Shown here: positions 45,496-54,847 of the stretch, one piece after another
How the letters are laid out: each line of letters opens with the position of its first letter
Numbering within the stretch: position 1 is the stretch's first letter
Source of the DNA: Alpinimonas psychrophila
GTDB taxonomy: Bacteria; Actinomycetota; Actinomycetes; Actinomycetales; Microbacteriaceae
Direction: 5' to 3'
NCBI RefSeq assembly: GCF_014137865.1
Contig: NZ_JACGWU010000002.1
Coordinates: 186,001-250,000, forward strand
DNA length: 64,000 nucleotides
Notes under the pieces: generated by a model
What the model was told of the DNA's origin: nothing
Database searches by the model: none
Seen by the model: the letters and a program-made list of their open reading frames with translations, nothing else
Made by a program: the position numbers and the translations under genes

Positions 45496-46602
45496 TCAGT
45501 GCGCCGTTATTACGTCGGCCGCGCGTGCCCTTGCCCAACGCTCCGCTTCGAACACGCCCTCGCGCGTCAGCACCGAGGAGGTCAGCGACGAGGCCGTATC
45601 GTGCTCGCCGACGACGCGCGCAATGGTGTCGATGATGTCCGGGTAACCAATGGTTCCGGCATGAAATGCCATCACGGCTTCCTCATTGGCGGCATTGAAA
45701 ACGGCCGGGAACGTGAGCCCGGCCACGCCAACTTCTTTGGCCAGACGCACCGCGGGAAAGGCGACCTCATCCAACGGCTCGAACGTCCACTGTTGCGCGG
45801 TGGTCCAATCCAGCGGAACCCCCACGTTGGCCACCCGGTTTGGCCAATCAAGGCCGAGAGAGATCGGCAACCGCATATCGGGCGGTGAAGCCTGCGCGAT
45901 GGTGGAGCCGTCGACGAACTCGACCATGGAATGAACGATTGATTGCGGATGCACGGTGACGGCAATCCGTTCAAAGGGAATATCAAAGAGGAGGTGCGCT
46001 TCAATGACCTCAAGCCCCTTATTCACCAGGGTTGACGAGTTGGTTGTGACGACGAGCCCCATGTCCCACGTGGGGTGCGCCAGCGCCTCGCGCGGAGTCA
46101 CGTTCAGAAGCGATTCCCGTGTTCGGCCACGAAATGGCCCCCCGGATGCCGTCAACACCAGTCGAGCAACTTCGGCATGAGTGCCGGAGGCAAGGCACTG
46201 CGCGATCGCGGAGTGCTCGGAATCAACGGGCACAATTTGTCCAGGCGCCGCGAGCGACGTCACGAGAGATCCGCCGACAATCAGACTCTCTTTGTTGGCC
46301 AAGGCCAGCGTTTTGCCCGTTTCAAGTGCGGCAAGGGTGGCACCAAGGCCAACGGAACCGGTGATGCCGTTCAAGACCACCTCCGCCGACGTGTCACGCA
46401 CGAGCTGTTCAGCTTCGTCATGCCCCACAGAAGTGGCCCCAACGCCGAACTCGGCAGCCTGACGAGCAAGTTCATCGCGGTTGGAACCCACGCCCAAGCC
46501 GACCACCTGAAATCGATCGCGGTTGGCGCGGATGACGTCGAGGGCTTGCGTTCCAATGGACCCCGTTGAGCCGAGAATTATTATGCGTCGCACGAGAGCC
46601 AT
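45496..46602 (-). CDS. dxr: 1-deoxy-D-xylulose 5-phosphate reductoisomerase
   Basis: 368 residues from ATG 46602. NADPH-binding [16 protein letters not shown], the metal-site [24 protein letters not shown] and HPTWDMG, and the closing [14 protein letters not shown] identify it. It makes 2-C-methyl-D-erythritol 4-phosphate in the MEP pathway. The frame runs on for 470 more codons antisense to gabT, but that part has no homology and is rejected as coding. It diverges from gabT. Confidence 0.96.
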   Translation of the reverse strand: MALVRRIIILGSTGSIGTQALDVIRANRDRFQVVGLGVGSNRDELARQAAEFGVGATSVGHDEAEQLVRDTSAEVVLNGITGSVGLGATLAALETGKTLALANKESLIVGGSLVTSLAAPGQIVPVDSEHSAIAQCLASGTHAEVARLVLTASGGPFRGRTRESLLNVTPREALAHPTWDMGLVVTTNSSTLVNKGLEVIEAHLLFDIPFERIAVTVHPQSIVHSMVEFVDGSTIAQASPPDMRLPISLGLDWPNRVANVGVPLDWTTAQQWTFEPLDEVAFPAVRLAKEVGVAGLTFPAVFNAANEEAVMAFHAGTIGYPDIIDTIARVVGEHDTASSLTSSVLTREGVFEAERWARARAADVITAH

Positions 46603-46671
46603 CCTTGCATCAGATTGCCCCTTCCGCGGAGGAAAAGTGGTCTTTCGCAACAAGCGGAATAGAATGGACAC

Positions 46672-48021
46672 ATGTCTGACACGCTTACGAGCCCCGTTAT
46701 TGTTGCGCCCATTGCCAAAGAACGTCGTGTTGTTACGGCGATCCCCGGCCCCCTGTCTGTGGCCATGCACGAGCGACGCAAGCAGGTCATTCCTCCCGGC
46801 GTCGGTGCCGCCCTTCCGGTCTACATTGACCGCGCTCACGGCTCGATTATGGTCGACATTGATGGCAACCAGTTCATTGACCTCGCGGCCGGAATTGGCG
46901 TCAACACCATTGGCAGCACAAACGATGCTGTCGTCGCAGCAATTGCCGCGCAGGCTGCCAACGTCATCCACACGTGCTTCACGGTCACGCCTTATGAGGG
47001 CTACATTCGCGTAGCGGAAATTCTGGTTGAACGCACTCCGGGTACGCATGCCAAGCGCGTCATGCTCTCCAACTCCGGCGCCGAAGCAGTAGAGAACGCC
47101 GTCAAGATTGCCCGCAAGTACACGGGCAAGAACGGTGTCGGAGTGCTCGATCACGCTTACCACGGCCGCACCAACCTCACCATGGCGATGAATTTCAAGA
47201 ACGCGCCCTACGGCACCGGCTTCGGCCCCCTTGGAGCCTCCGTGTTCCGTGCCCCGAGTTCTTACCCCTACCAGGACGGCCTGTCGGGCGAAGAAGCCGC
47301 CAAGCGCACGATCTCCTACTGGGAGAAAACTGTCGGCACCGCCGATCTCGCCTGCATCTTCGTGGAACCCATTCAGGGTGAGGGTGGCTTCATGGTTCCG
47401 GCTGACGGCTACCTCAACAAGCTCCAGGAATGGTGCACCGCAAATAACATCGTCTTTATCGCCGATGAGGTTCAATCGGGTGTCGCACGAACCGGCCACT
47501 ACTTTGCGAGCGAGTCCTTCGGTCTCGTTCCTGACATGATGACCGTAGCCAAAGGAATGGGTGGTGGCATGCCCATCGCCGCCGTTGTTGGCCGCGCCGA
47601 CATCATGGATGCCACGCACGTTGGTGGCCTCGGCGGAACGTTCGGCGGAAACCCTGTCTCCTGCGCCGCCTCGATTGCTGTCTTTGACGAAATCGAAAAA
47701 GACAACCTGATCGGCGAGGCCCAGCGTGTCGAAAAAGTGCTGAAAGGCGGCCTCATTGCAATGCAGGCCAAACGGCCCGTCATTGGTGATGTGAGAGGAA
47801 AGGGCGCGATGATTGCCATCGAGCTCGTACACCCCGGCACCAAAGACCCTTATGCCGAAGCTGTCACGCACGTCGTGAACTATGCGGCCCAGCACGGAGT
47901 TCTCCTCCTCAGCGCCGGCACCTATGGCAATGTTCTGCGTTTCTTGCCCAGCGTCAAGATCAGTGACGCCCTCATCGTTGATTCCCTCTCGGTTATCGAT
48001 GATGCTCTCGCGTCGCTGTAG
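46672..48021 (+). CDS. gabT: 4-aminobutyrate aminotransferase
   Basis: A 449-residue class III PLP aminotransferase. [31 protein letters not shown] and the PLP lysine in [15 protein letters not shown] are visible; [12 protein letters not shown] follows. It converts GABA and 2-oxoglutarate to succinate semialdehyde and glutamate. It lies next to a PotABCD-type polyamine importer, consistent with putrescine-to-GABA degradation. A TAGAAT hexamer ends 12 bases before ATG 46672. Confidence 0.93.
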   Translation: MSDTLTSPVIVAPIAKERRVVTAIPGPLSVAMHERRKQVIPPGVGAALPVYIDRAHGSIMVDIDGNQFIDLAAGIGVNTIGSTNDAVVAAIAAQAANVIHTCFTVTPYEGYIRVAEILVERTPGTHAKRVMLSNSGAEAVENAVKIARKYTGKNGVGVLDHAYHGRTNLTMAMNFKNAPYGTGFGPLGASVFRAPSSYPYQDGLSGEEAAKRTISYWEKTVGTADLACIFVEPIQGEGGFMVPADGYLNKLQEWCTANNIVFIADEVQSGVARTGHYFASESFGLVPDMMTVAKGMGGGMPIAAVVGRADIMDATHVGGLGGTFGGNPVSCAASIAVFDEIEKDNLIGEAQRVEKVLKGGLIAMQAKRPVIGDVRGKGAMIAIELVHPGTKDPYAEAVTHVVNYAAQHGVLLLSAGTYGNVLRFLPSVKISDALIVDSLSVIDDALASL

Positions 48022-48027
48022 CACTCG

Positions 48028-49050
48028 GTGAGCAGTCCTTCAACGGAGGCGTCTGCTGCTGTAGCAACCGCCAAGGTCGGTGAATCAGTTGAGCTCGCGG
48101 TCTATGAACGCAGCGGATTCATCGAGTCGCGCCATGCCGGCAACGCCATTGTTCTCGACGGGGTAACGGCCGAGCCCTTGTTGCGGCTCGGAAATCCCGA
48201 CGCCCCGGTATTTCCGCGGTCGGCCATGAAGCCGTTTCAAGCGATTGCAATTTTGTCCTCCGGCGTCACCTTGGAGGGCAAACAGTTGGCCATTGCCACG
48301 GCGAGCCACACGGGTTCCGCCGGCCACGTCGCTCTCGTTCGCCAACTTCTTGATCGCGCCGGCCTCGCCTCAGACGCGCTTGCGTGCCCGGCCGACTGGC
48401 CTACCGACCGCACGATGCGCAACGAGCTGGTGCTCTCTAGCATGGGTGCCGATCCCGTGTACATGAATTGCTCGGGCAAGCACGCCGCGATGCTCCTGGC
48501 CTGTGTGCAGAACGACTGGCCCATCGTGGGCTACCTCGACCCCGAGCATCCGTTGCAAAAGCGTGTTCGGGAGATTGTCGAGCGTTTCACGGGCGACAAA
48601 GTCGTCGCCACGGGGATTGACGGTTGCGGTGCGCCCGTTCATGCCATGTCCCTTGTGGCCCTCGCTCGCGGAATTCGCGGCGTCAGCAATGCCTCGATCG
48701 CGTCGCCTTTCGCTATGTTGCGCGGTGCAGCGTCGCTGCGCGCGGCCGTGCTCGCGAACGCCTGGGTGGCTGGTGGCGTCGGAGAACCCGACACCGCAAT
48801 CGTGGAGAAGCTCGGTATTTTCGCCAAAATTGGTGCCGAAGGCGTGATGGTTCTTTCCACGACCGACGGCACAACGGTGGCACTCAAAATTTTGGATGGC
48901 AACCTTCGCGTTGCCGCCATCGTGGGGCTGCAGCTCCTCGTGCGGGTGGGTGTCCTCACCCAGACTCAGGTCGACGAGGTCGCTCCCGCTCTCGACCTCA
49001 CCGTCTTAGGAGGCGGCAAGCCCGTCGGCGTTGTCCGCGCCACAATCTAG
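48028..49050 (+). CDS. Asparaginase of the AnsA-type II family (PF06089)
   Basis: A 340-residue protein unrelated to the E. coli asparaginases. Its motifs are [34 protein letters not shown] and [12 protein letters not shown], as in the thermolabile asparaginase/glutaminase-like family. It would hydrolyse asparagine to aspartate and ammonia; the family is sparsely characterised. GTG 48028 is 7 bases after the gabT stop, so both are probably one operon. Confidence 0.88.
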   Translation: MSSPSTEASAAVATAKVGESVELAVYERSGFIESRHAGNAIVLDGVTAEPLLRLGNPDAPVFPRSAMKPFQAIAILSSGVTLEGKQLAIATASHTGSAGHVALVRQLLDRAGLASDALACPADWPTDRTMRNELVLSSMGADPVYMNCSGKHAAMLLACVQNDWPIVGYLDPEHPLQKRVREIVERFTGDKVVATGIDGCGAPVHAMSLVALARGIRGVSNASIASPFAMLRGAASLRAAVLANAWVAGGVGEPDTAIVEKLGIFAKIGAEGVMVLSTTDGTTVALKILDGNLRVAAIVGLQLLVRVGVLTQTQVDEVAPALDLTVLGGGKPVGVVRATI

Positions 49051-49087
49051 CGCGACGTTTTGGCTAAGCAAAATAAACAAAAGGCTG

Positions 49088-49100
49088 CCTGAACATCAGG
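49088..49100 (-). terminator. Weak stem-loop with T-rich tail downstream of potC
   Basis: CCTGA-ACA-TCAGG forms a 5-bp stem; reading the minus strand, T-rich sequence follows (TTTTGTTTATTTT after CAGCC). It lies in the 66-base gap between the asparaginase and potC stops, facing both. The stem is short, so termination is likely but inefficient. Confidence 0.35.
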
Positions 49101-49116
49101 TGTCCGGGCCGACAGG

Positions 49117-49920
49117 CTAACTGATCGGTGCCGCCAACTTCTTTGCCTTGCGCGAGGCGAAGACTTGCGAGACGATCACGATGGTCAACGCGAGAATGAA
49201 GACGGCCGAGGCAATAACATTTGCCTGAGCCGGGATTCCGCGTGCCGCCGAGATGTAGACGAACTTGGGGAACGTGTAGATGCTGCCCGAGTTGAAGTAC
49301 GTGATGATGAAGTCGTCAAAGCTCAGGGCAAACGAGAGCATGGCAGCAGCCAAGATTCCAGGGAGCAGGAGCGGGAACGTGATGCGCCAGAATACTTGAG
49401 CGGGCGAACCATACAAGTCACGCCCGGCCTCTTCGAGCGCAGGATCAAGGCTCGCCACACGCGCCTTGACCGTGACCACGACGAAGCTGAGACAAAAGAG
49501 CGTGTGAGCAATGATGATCGTCGTCATGCCCTTCTCCACTCCCGCGGTGAGGAACTGCGAAGCCAATCCGGCTCCCATGACAACCTCGGGAGTGGCCATG
49601 GGCAGGAACAGGAGCAGCGACACAGGCCCGCGGAACCGGAAACGGTAACGCACGAGCGCAATAGCCATGGCCGTACCGATTGCCGTTGCCAACGCCGTGG
49701 CGACGACCCCGATGAAGATGCTGTTGACGAAGGAATCACAGACGCCCTGGGCCTGACAAACCGTGGTCCAGTTGTTGAAGGTGAACCCGCGCCACACGAT
49801 GTTGGACTTATCCGAGGCGTTGAAGGAGAAAGCAAACGTGTAGCCGATGGGAATGAGCAAGAAGATGAGCGCCAGCACCGTGTAGATGGGCAGGAGCGCT
49901 TTGCCAAAGGAGAATCGCAT
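49117..49920 (-). CDS. potC: Polyamine-type ABC transporter permease
   Basis: 267 residues with six membrane helices and an EAA loop region EEAGRDLYGSPAQVFWRITFPLLLPG, close to the PotC pattern. FDDFIITYFNSG is a typical late motif. It forms the inner-membrane channel with PotB. The stop of potB overlaps its start by one base. Confidence 0.93.
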   Translation of the reverse strand: MRFSFGKALLPIYTVLALIFLLIPIGYTFAFSFNASDKSNIVWRGFTFNNWTTVCQAQGVCDSFVNSIFIGVVATALATAIGTAMAIALVRYRFRFRGPVSLLLFLPMATPEVVMGAGLASQFLTAGVEKGMTTIIIAHTLFCLSFVVVTVKARVASLDPALEEAGRDLYGSPAQVFWRITFPLLLPGILAAAMLSFALSFDDFIITYFNSGSIYTFPKFVYISAARGIPAQANVIASAVFILALTIVIVSQVFASRKAKKLAAPIS

Positions 49921-50834
49921 TAGATTAAGTCCTCTGTTCCGCTTCGTTTGACATAGATCGCGACAATAACCAAGATCACGGCCATCAACATAATGGACAG
50001 CGCGGCAGCGGCGGGATATTGCAAAATCACAAGAAAGTTCGATTGAATCGCGTTACCCACCATCTGGGTACTCGGGCCACCCAAGAAGTCCCCGGACGCG
50101 TTGATGTAATCGCCCGAAGCAGGGATGAACGTGAGGAGGGTGCCCGAAACGATACCGGGCATCGACAACGGCAAAGTGACCTTAAAGAACGTCGTGCTGG
50201 GCCTGGCATACAAGTCCCCACTCGCCTCCAGATAGCGCGTATCCAAACGCTCAAGAGTCGTGTAAATGGGCAAGGTCATGAACGGGATGAAGTTGTACGT
50301 GAGCCCGAAAATCACGGCGAAAGGGGTGCCGGTGAAGTGAGCATCCGGCCCCAGAATTGAGAGGGCCTTGAGCGTCTCCATGGTCCAGCTGTCATCGCTA
50401 AAAATTTGCTTCCAGGCGAGGGTACGCAGGAGGAAGGAGATAAAGAAGGGTGCAATGACGAGGATGAGGGCAATGGCCTGAATCGCTGGCCACTTGCGCG
50501 CTCGAACACCAATGAAATAGGCGATGGGGTAGCTGATGAGAAGGGCTGCCATAGTGGCAATGAGGGCGTATCCAAAGGAGCGCAGGAACGTCTCGCCGTA
50601 CTCATTCACGACCGCAACGTAGTTTTCCCAACGGAACGCATAGACGTACTCACCCATATCGCCATACAGCGCGGGCGCCTGTAACGACGTGAGGATCAAC
50701 GCGACAAGAGGAGTGAGAAAGAACAGGGCGAGGTAGGCAAGGCCCGGTGCCAGAAGAACGAGAGCTATTTTTGAGCTCTTGCGTGGCGCCGCGTCGACTG
50801 CCTGCGCCGTATTGGCGAAAGCCGCAAAAGCCAC
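49920..50834 (-). CDS. potB: Polyamine-type ABC transporter permease
   Basis: 304 residues with six helices and an EAA loop DLYARPSTTFFKVTLPLSMPGIVSG. The late GDYINASGDFLGG is the PotB-like signature. It lies 2 bases after potA and touches potC. Confidence 0.93.
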   Translation of the reverse strand: MAFAAFANTAQAVDAAPRKSSKIALVLLAPGLAYLALFFLTPLVALILTSLQAPALYGDMGEYVYAFRWENYVAVVNEYGETFLRSFGYALIATMAALLISYPIAYFIGVRARKWPAIQAIALILVIAPFFISFLLRTLAWKQIFSDDSWTMETLKALSILGPDAHFTGTPFAVIFGLTYNFIPFMTLPIYTTLERLDTRYLEASGDLYARPSTTFFKVTLPLSMPGIVSGTLLTFIPASGDYINASGDFLGGPSTQMVGNAIQSNFLVILQYPAAAALSIMLMAVILVIVAIYVKRSGTEDLI

Positions 50835-50836
50835 GG

Positions 50837-52036
50837 TTATGCCCCCTCGAGCTCCGCGGACAGCGCCTTGCGCTGAGCGACGGCAATACTCGCGGTGTTG
50901 TCATCGGGCACAAACTTTCCCGCTTGTTCGGGGTGGTCCTCGATCCCAAATCCGCGTTCTATGTTCCACGAAACGGAGACGATCGCTCCCTCGTGCACGA
51001 CAGGCCCAAAGACCATATTCTGTGCGAAAACGACAATGTCGCCGACATCTGGGAACGACACAATGTACTGCGTGCTGACACCACTAAACGAGACGTCTTT
51101 CACAACGCCACCGGTGAGCACGTTCTGTCCCGCATCATGAGTCTGCGTCTCAGTATGAAGCGTGAGCTTCTCGGGGCGAACCCCAACGGTGACGAGCCCA
51201 GTATGACGGGCGGCGCGAGCCTTGGGCACAACGATGTGGTTGCCGGCAATATCCAGTGAGATGGTGTCGGATGTGCTGGCCACGACCTGCCCGGTGAAGA
51301 GGTTCGACTGCCCGAGAAAACTAGCAACGAATGCCGTGCGCGGCAGTTCGTAGAGTTCTTGAGGCGCACCCATTTGTTCAATGCGGCCCTTGTTCATAAC
51401 GGCAACAGTGTCTGCCATCGTCATGGCTTCTTCTTGGTCGTGCGTGACGTGCAGGAAGGTTAGCCCAACCTCGGTTTGAATGGCCTTCAGCTCCAGCTGC
51501 ATTTGACGACGCAGTTTAAGATCGAGGGCGCCGAGAGGCTCGTCCAGTAGAAGGAGCGCGGGCCGGTTGACCACGGCGCGGGCCAGTGCCACGCGTTGCT
51601 GTTGGCCACCCGAGAGTTGCTGAGGTTTGCGATTGGCCACGTGGTCTAGCTCAACCAGAATCAGGGCCTCGTGGGCCTTTGCCACGGCATCTTTGATACC
51701 TCGACGATGCAAGCCAAATGCGACATTTTCTAAAACTGTCATGTGCGGGAAGAGCGCATAGCTTTGAAAGACGGTGTTGACAGGCCGCTGGTAGGACTTC
51801 ATATTCGTGACGTCTTTACCACCGATGAGAATCTTGCCCTCGGTGGGTTCTTCCAACCCCGCCACAAGGCGCAGCGTCGTGGTCTTGCCACAACCGCTGG
51901 GGCCTAGGAGTGCAAAAAATGACCCCGCGGGAATAAAGAGATCGAGGTTTTCAATGGCGGTAAAGCCAGGGAATCGCTTGGTGATGCCGACCAGTTCGAG
52001 GTCGGCACCACTCTCCGCAAATGTTCCAGTTGCCAC
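50837..52036 (-). CDS. potA: Polyamine-type ABC transporter ATPase
   Basis: A 399-residue ABC ATPase with Walker A GPSGCGKTT, signature LSGGQQQR, Walker B LLLDEPLGALD, H-loop HDQEEAMT, then a TOBE domain (about 290-370). It powers spermidine/putrescine-type import. The start is GTG 52036, adjoining the potD stop (TAG|GTG). Confidence 0.94.
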   Translation of the reverse strand: MATGTFAESGADLELVGITKRFPGFTAIENLDLFIPAGSFFALLGPSGCGKTTTLRLVAGLEEPTEGKILIGGKDVTNMKSYQRPVNTVFQSYALFPHMTVLENVAFGLHRRGIKDAVAKAHEALILVELDHVANRKPQQLSGGQQQRVALARAVVNRPALLLLDEPLGALDLKLRRQMQLELKAIQTEVGLTFLHVTHDQEEAMTMADTVAVMNKGRIEQMGAPQELYELPRTAFVASFLGQSNLFTGQVVASTSDTISLDIAGNHIVVPKARAARHTGLVTVGVRPEKLTLHTETQTHDAGQNVLTGGVVKDVSFSGVSTQYIVSFPDVGDIVVFAQNMVFGPVVHEGAIVSVSWNIERGFGIEDHPEQAGKFVPDDNTASIAVAQRKALSAELEGA

Positions 52037-53251
52037 CTACGCGACCTTGGCCTTTTCAAACGCAATCGAGTAAGCGGAGTCCTCTTCAGGAGTCAGCTGA
52101 CGGAAAGCATGTGAACGGGCAAGGGTTGCGGCATCCGGGAAGATGAGCGGGTTTGACGCCAGTGCGGGGTCAAACTTCATCATCTCTTCTTGAGCGCCGA
52201 CCACGGGGGTGATGAAGTTGACGTACGCGGCAACCTGAGCGGCAACAGCAGGGTCGTAGTAATAGTTGATGAGTTCTTCCGCGTTGGCCTTGTGGGGTGC
52301 GCCCATGGGGATCATAAAGTTGTCACTCCACAAGTAGCCACCCTTTTCAGGGACGGCGAATCCGTACTTGTCCGACTGGGCTTCCGTGTTCATGATGAAC
52401 AAGTCACCCGACCACACCATGGCGGCCGTGATATTTCCGCTGGCAAATTCTTCGCTGTAATTGTTGCCGGTGAACGCACGAACCTGGCGGTCAGCCACCT
52501 GCTTCTTGACAACCTCGAGAGCGGCATCAAACTGATCCTGCCCCCAGCTCTCGTCAATGTTGACACCCTGGCTCTGCATGATGAGGCCAATCGTGTCGGT
52601 CCAAGAATTCAGCAACGTGATCTTGCCCTTGAGGAGGGGGTCCCACAGTTCGTCAATCGAGGTCATGCCACCGGGGAAGTCTGCGTTGTTCCAGCCCAGG
52701 CCAGTGAGGCCTGACTGCCAAGGAATCGAGTACTGGCGACCCGGGTCATAGGTGATATTGGCCAAAGCGGGCGACAAATTCGCCTTGACATTGGGCATTG
52801 CAGCCATATCAATGGGCTGCACAACTCCGCGGCGAACCATGCGAGCGGCGAAGTAGTCCGTGAGGGTCATCAGGTCATAACCAATGTCTTGGCCCAACTC
52901 GAGCTGGTCTTTGACAACAGCGTAGAAATCTTCGTTGGAGGAAATGGCCTCTTGGTAGTCAACGGTGATGCCGCTCTGCTCCTGAAAAGCAACGAGCGTG
53001 GGGTAGGCGCCCGCATCATCCACGTCGATGTAGAGCGGCCAGTTGGCCCACCGCAATGTCTTTTCGCTTGCCGAGGTGTCTTTGGCTGGCGAAATCGCCG
53101 AACTACCGCCGGGAGCGCACGCTGCCAACCCAGCAACCACGGCGCCCGCACCCGCAGTGGCGAGCAATGTGCGCCGAGTGACTTTTGATTGCATAGCGTG
53201 CTTGATGAGAGCCTGAACTCGGGGATCCTTGGGCATTGGGCGTTCGGTCAT
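52037..53251 (-). CDS. potD: Polyamine-type ABC transporter binding lipoprotein (Tat-exported)
   Basis: 404 residues from ATG 53251. A twin-arginine signal (RR at 26-27, TRRTLLATAGAG) ends in a lipobox GLAAC (C45), so it is likely a Tat-exported lipoprotein. The mature part has the PotD-like LRWANWPLYIDVDDAG, YDLMTLTDYFA and VWSGDLFIM. The operon order potD-potA-potB-potC is unusual next to the common potABCD. Polyamine specificity is inferred from family; the nearby gabT supports it. Confidence 0.9.
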   Translation of the reverse strand: MTERPMPKDPRVQALIKHAMQSKVTRRTLLATAGAGAVVAGLAACAPGGSSAISPAKDTSASEKTLRWANWPLYIDVDDAGAYPTLVAFQEQSGITVDYQEAISSNEDFYAVVKDQLELGQDIGYDLMTLTDYFAARMVRRGVVQPIDMAAMPNVKANLSPALANITYDPGRQYSIPWQSGLTGLGWNNADFPGGMTSIDELWDPLLKGKITLLNSWTDTIGLIMQSQGVNIDESWGQDQFDAALEVVKKQVADRQVRAFTGNNYSEEFASGNITAAMVWSGDLFIMNTEAQSDKYGFAVPEKGGYLWSDNFMIPMGAPHKANAEELINYYYDPAVAAQVAAYVNFITPVVGAQEEMMKFDPALASNPLIFPDAATLARSHAFRQLTPEEDSAYSIAFEKAKVA

Positions 53252-53489
53252 TAGCTGAGTGCTCCTCACAAGGTGGGCCGAGGGCATCCATGCCAACGAC
53301 GCTGCGTGTTTCGATAATGGCACAAGGAGCACATGCGCCGCACTCCATATGTGGAAAAGAACACCAATGTCACACAAAGTTTACGAAATCCGTACCTAAT
53401 TCGTAATAAAGCATTCCTTTTCGTCGGTCAAGGCGGGTAATGTGTTGTCGACGGGGTTACCAAAAGCCTCCGCGCAGTCAAGGAGTGTC

Positions 53490-54605
53490 ATGAAGGTCGC
53501 AGTTCCCACCGAGGTTAAGAACAATGAGTTCCGCGTCGCCATTACTCCGGCCGGCGTGCATGATCTTGTGTCACACGGCCACGAGGTCATCGTTCAAGCA
53601 GGGGCCGGACTTGGTTCTTCCATAACGGATGAAGAATATGTCGCCGCGGGCGCCACCATCATTGCGGATGTTGCCTCTGTCTGGGCTTCTGCCGATGTTC
53701 TTCTCAAGGTCAAGGAACCCATCGAGGCCGAGTACCAGTACTTCCGCGAAGGGCTTGTTCTCTTCACGTACCTGCATCTTGCGGCCGAACCTGAACTGAC
53801 CCAGGCCCTCGTTGCCGCAAAGGTCACGGCCATCGCGTATGAGACTGTTCAGCTGCCTACCCGCGCCCTTCCCCTTCTTGCGCCGATGAGCGAGGTGGCC
53901 GGACGTTTGGCACCCATCGTCGGCGCCGCTGCCATGCTTAAGCCCAACGGCGGGCCCGGTCTTTTGGTTCCCGGAGTTCCGGGAACCCATCCCGCTAAGG
54001 TTGTTGTTCTCGGCGGTGGCGTTGCCGGCACCAACTCGGTCCAAATCGCCGTGGGCATGGGCGCCGACGTCACCGTGCTGGACACGAACCTCTTTCGCCT
54101 GCGCGAGCTCGACGCATTGTATGAGGGTCGCATCAAAACCATCGCCTCTAACTCTTTCGAAATTGAGAAGGCGCTCCTGACCGCCGACCTCGTCATCGGC
54201 TCGGTCTTGATCCCCGGGGCTAAGGCTCCCAAGCTCGTGAGTAACGACCTGGTTTCACGCATGAAGCCCGGCAGTGTTCTCGTAGACATCGCCGTGGACC
54301 AAGGGGGTTGCTTTGCCGACACCCACGCGACGACGCATGCCAACCCGACCTTCACCGTTCACAACTCGCTGTTCTATTGCGTTGCGAACATGCCCGGTGC
54401 CGTGCCGAACACGTCGACCTACGCCCTGACCAATGCGACGCTCCCCTACGTTCGAGCTTTGGCGAACCATGGTTGGCGGAAGGCACTGGCGTCGGATCCC
54501 GCTCTCAAGCTGGGGCTCAACACGCATGAAGGTTCCGTCGTCAATCCGGCAGTTGCCTCGGCCACCGGCATGGTTTGCCGGGACCTCGAGTCAGTTTTCG
54601 CCTAG
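53490..54605 (+). CDS. ald: Alanine dehydrogenase
   Basis: 371 residues from ATG 53490, with AAGGAG upstream. It interconverts alanine and pyruvate using NAD. K75 (LLKVKEP) and H96 (TYLHLAAE) form the substrate site, VVLGGGVAGTNSVQIAVGMGA binds NAD, and VDIAVDQGG carries the conserved Asp. Its long reading frame upstream (53442) has no family match. Divergent from potD, with 238 bases between. Confidence 0.95.
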   Translation: MKVAVPTEVKNNEFRVAITPAGVHDLVSHGHEVIVQAGAGLGSSITDEEYVAAGATIIADVASVWASADVLLKVKEPIEAEYQYFREGLVLFTYLHLAAEPELTQALVAAKVTAIAYETVQLPTRALPLLAPMSEVAGRLAPIVGAAAMLKPNGGPGLLVPGVPGTHPAKVVVLGGGVAGTNSVQIAVGMGADVTVLDTNLFRLRELDALYEGRIKTIASNSFEIEKALLTADLVIGSVLIPGAKAPKLVSNDLVSRMKPGSVLVDIAVDQGGCFADTHATTHANPTFTVHNSLFYCVANMPGAVPNTSTYALTNATLPYVRALANHGWRKALASDPALKLGLNTHEGSVVNPAVASATGMVCRDLESVFA

Positions 54606-54627
54606 TCGCGACAACGGAAAACTTCCG

Positions 54628-54669
54628 CTCAACGCCCTGACGCGTTCGCTCAATGCTCTGACGTGTTCG
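54628..54669. repeat. 21-bp imperfect tandem repeat after ald
   Basis: Two adjacent 21-base units (54628-54648 and 54649-54669) start CTCAAC/TGC and end GTTCG, differing at three sites that are all C/T. It lies in the gap between ald and the coding-like fragment below. A decayed duplication or replication slippage is likely. Confidence 0.7.
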
Positions 54670-54685
54670 GTCGGTGATCGAGGAT

Positions 54686-54847
54686 TCAGGTTGCCGGGAG
54701 AAGGTCCAACATCGTGAGGGCCGATCCACCGTTGGAGACGTGTTCGGCGAGGGCCGCGTTGAAGATTGCGTTCTCTGGCGAGCCAAGCTGAGCCTGAAAA
54801 GCTTCGGAATCACGGTATTCCTCGTCGACAAGAAAGATGGTCAGGTC
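54686..54847 (-). pseudogene. Coding-like C-terminal fragment without a start
   Basis: A frame of 53 codons plus TGA reads DLTIFLVDEEYRDSEAF, a gap, then QAQLGSPENAIFNAAL and ends ALTMLDLLPAT. Codon use and amino-acid order look coding, but there is no ATG or GTG in frame upstream before it merges into an overlapping reading of the FtsK-like gene's 3' end. The YRDSEAFQAQLGSP stretch resembles the C-terminus of antibiotic-biosynthesis-monooxygenase-like domains, a weak resemblance. It may be the stub of a gene removed by rearrangement, or use an unusual start. Confidence 0.4.

Noticed and set aside
46603-48024. Long open frame on the minus strand opposite gabT, fused to dxr
   Set aside because: It continues about 470 codons beyond dxr but has no start context or family match, while gabT on the plus strand is full length with all catalytic motifs. 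It is a shadow of codon bias.
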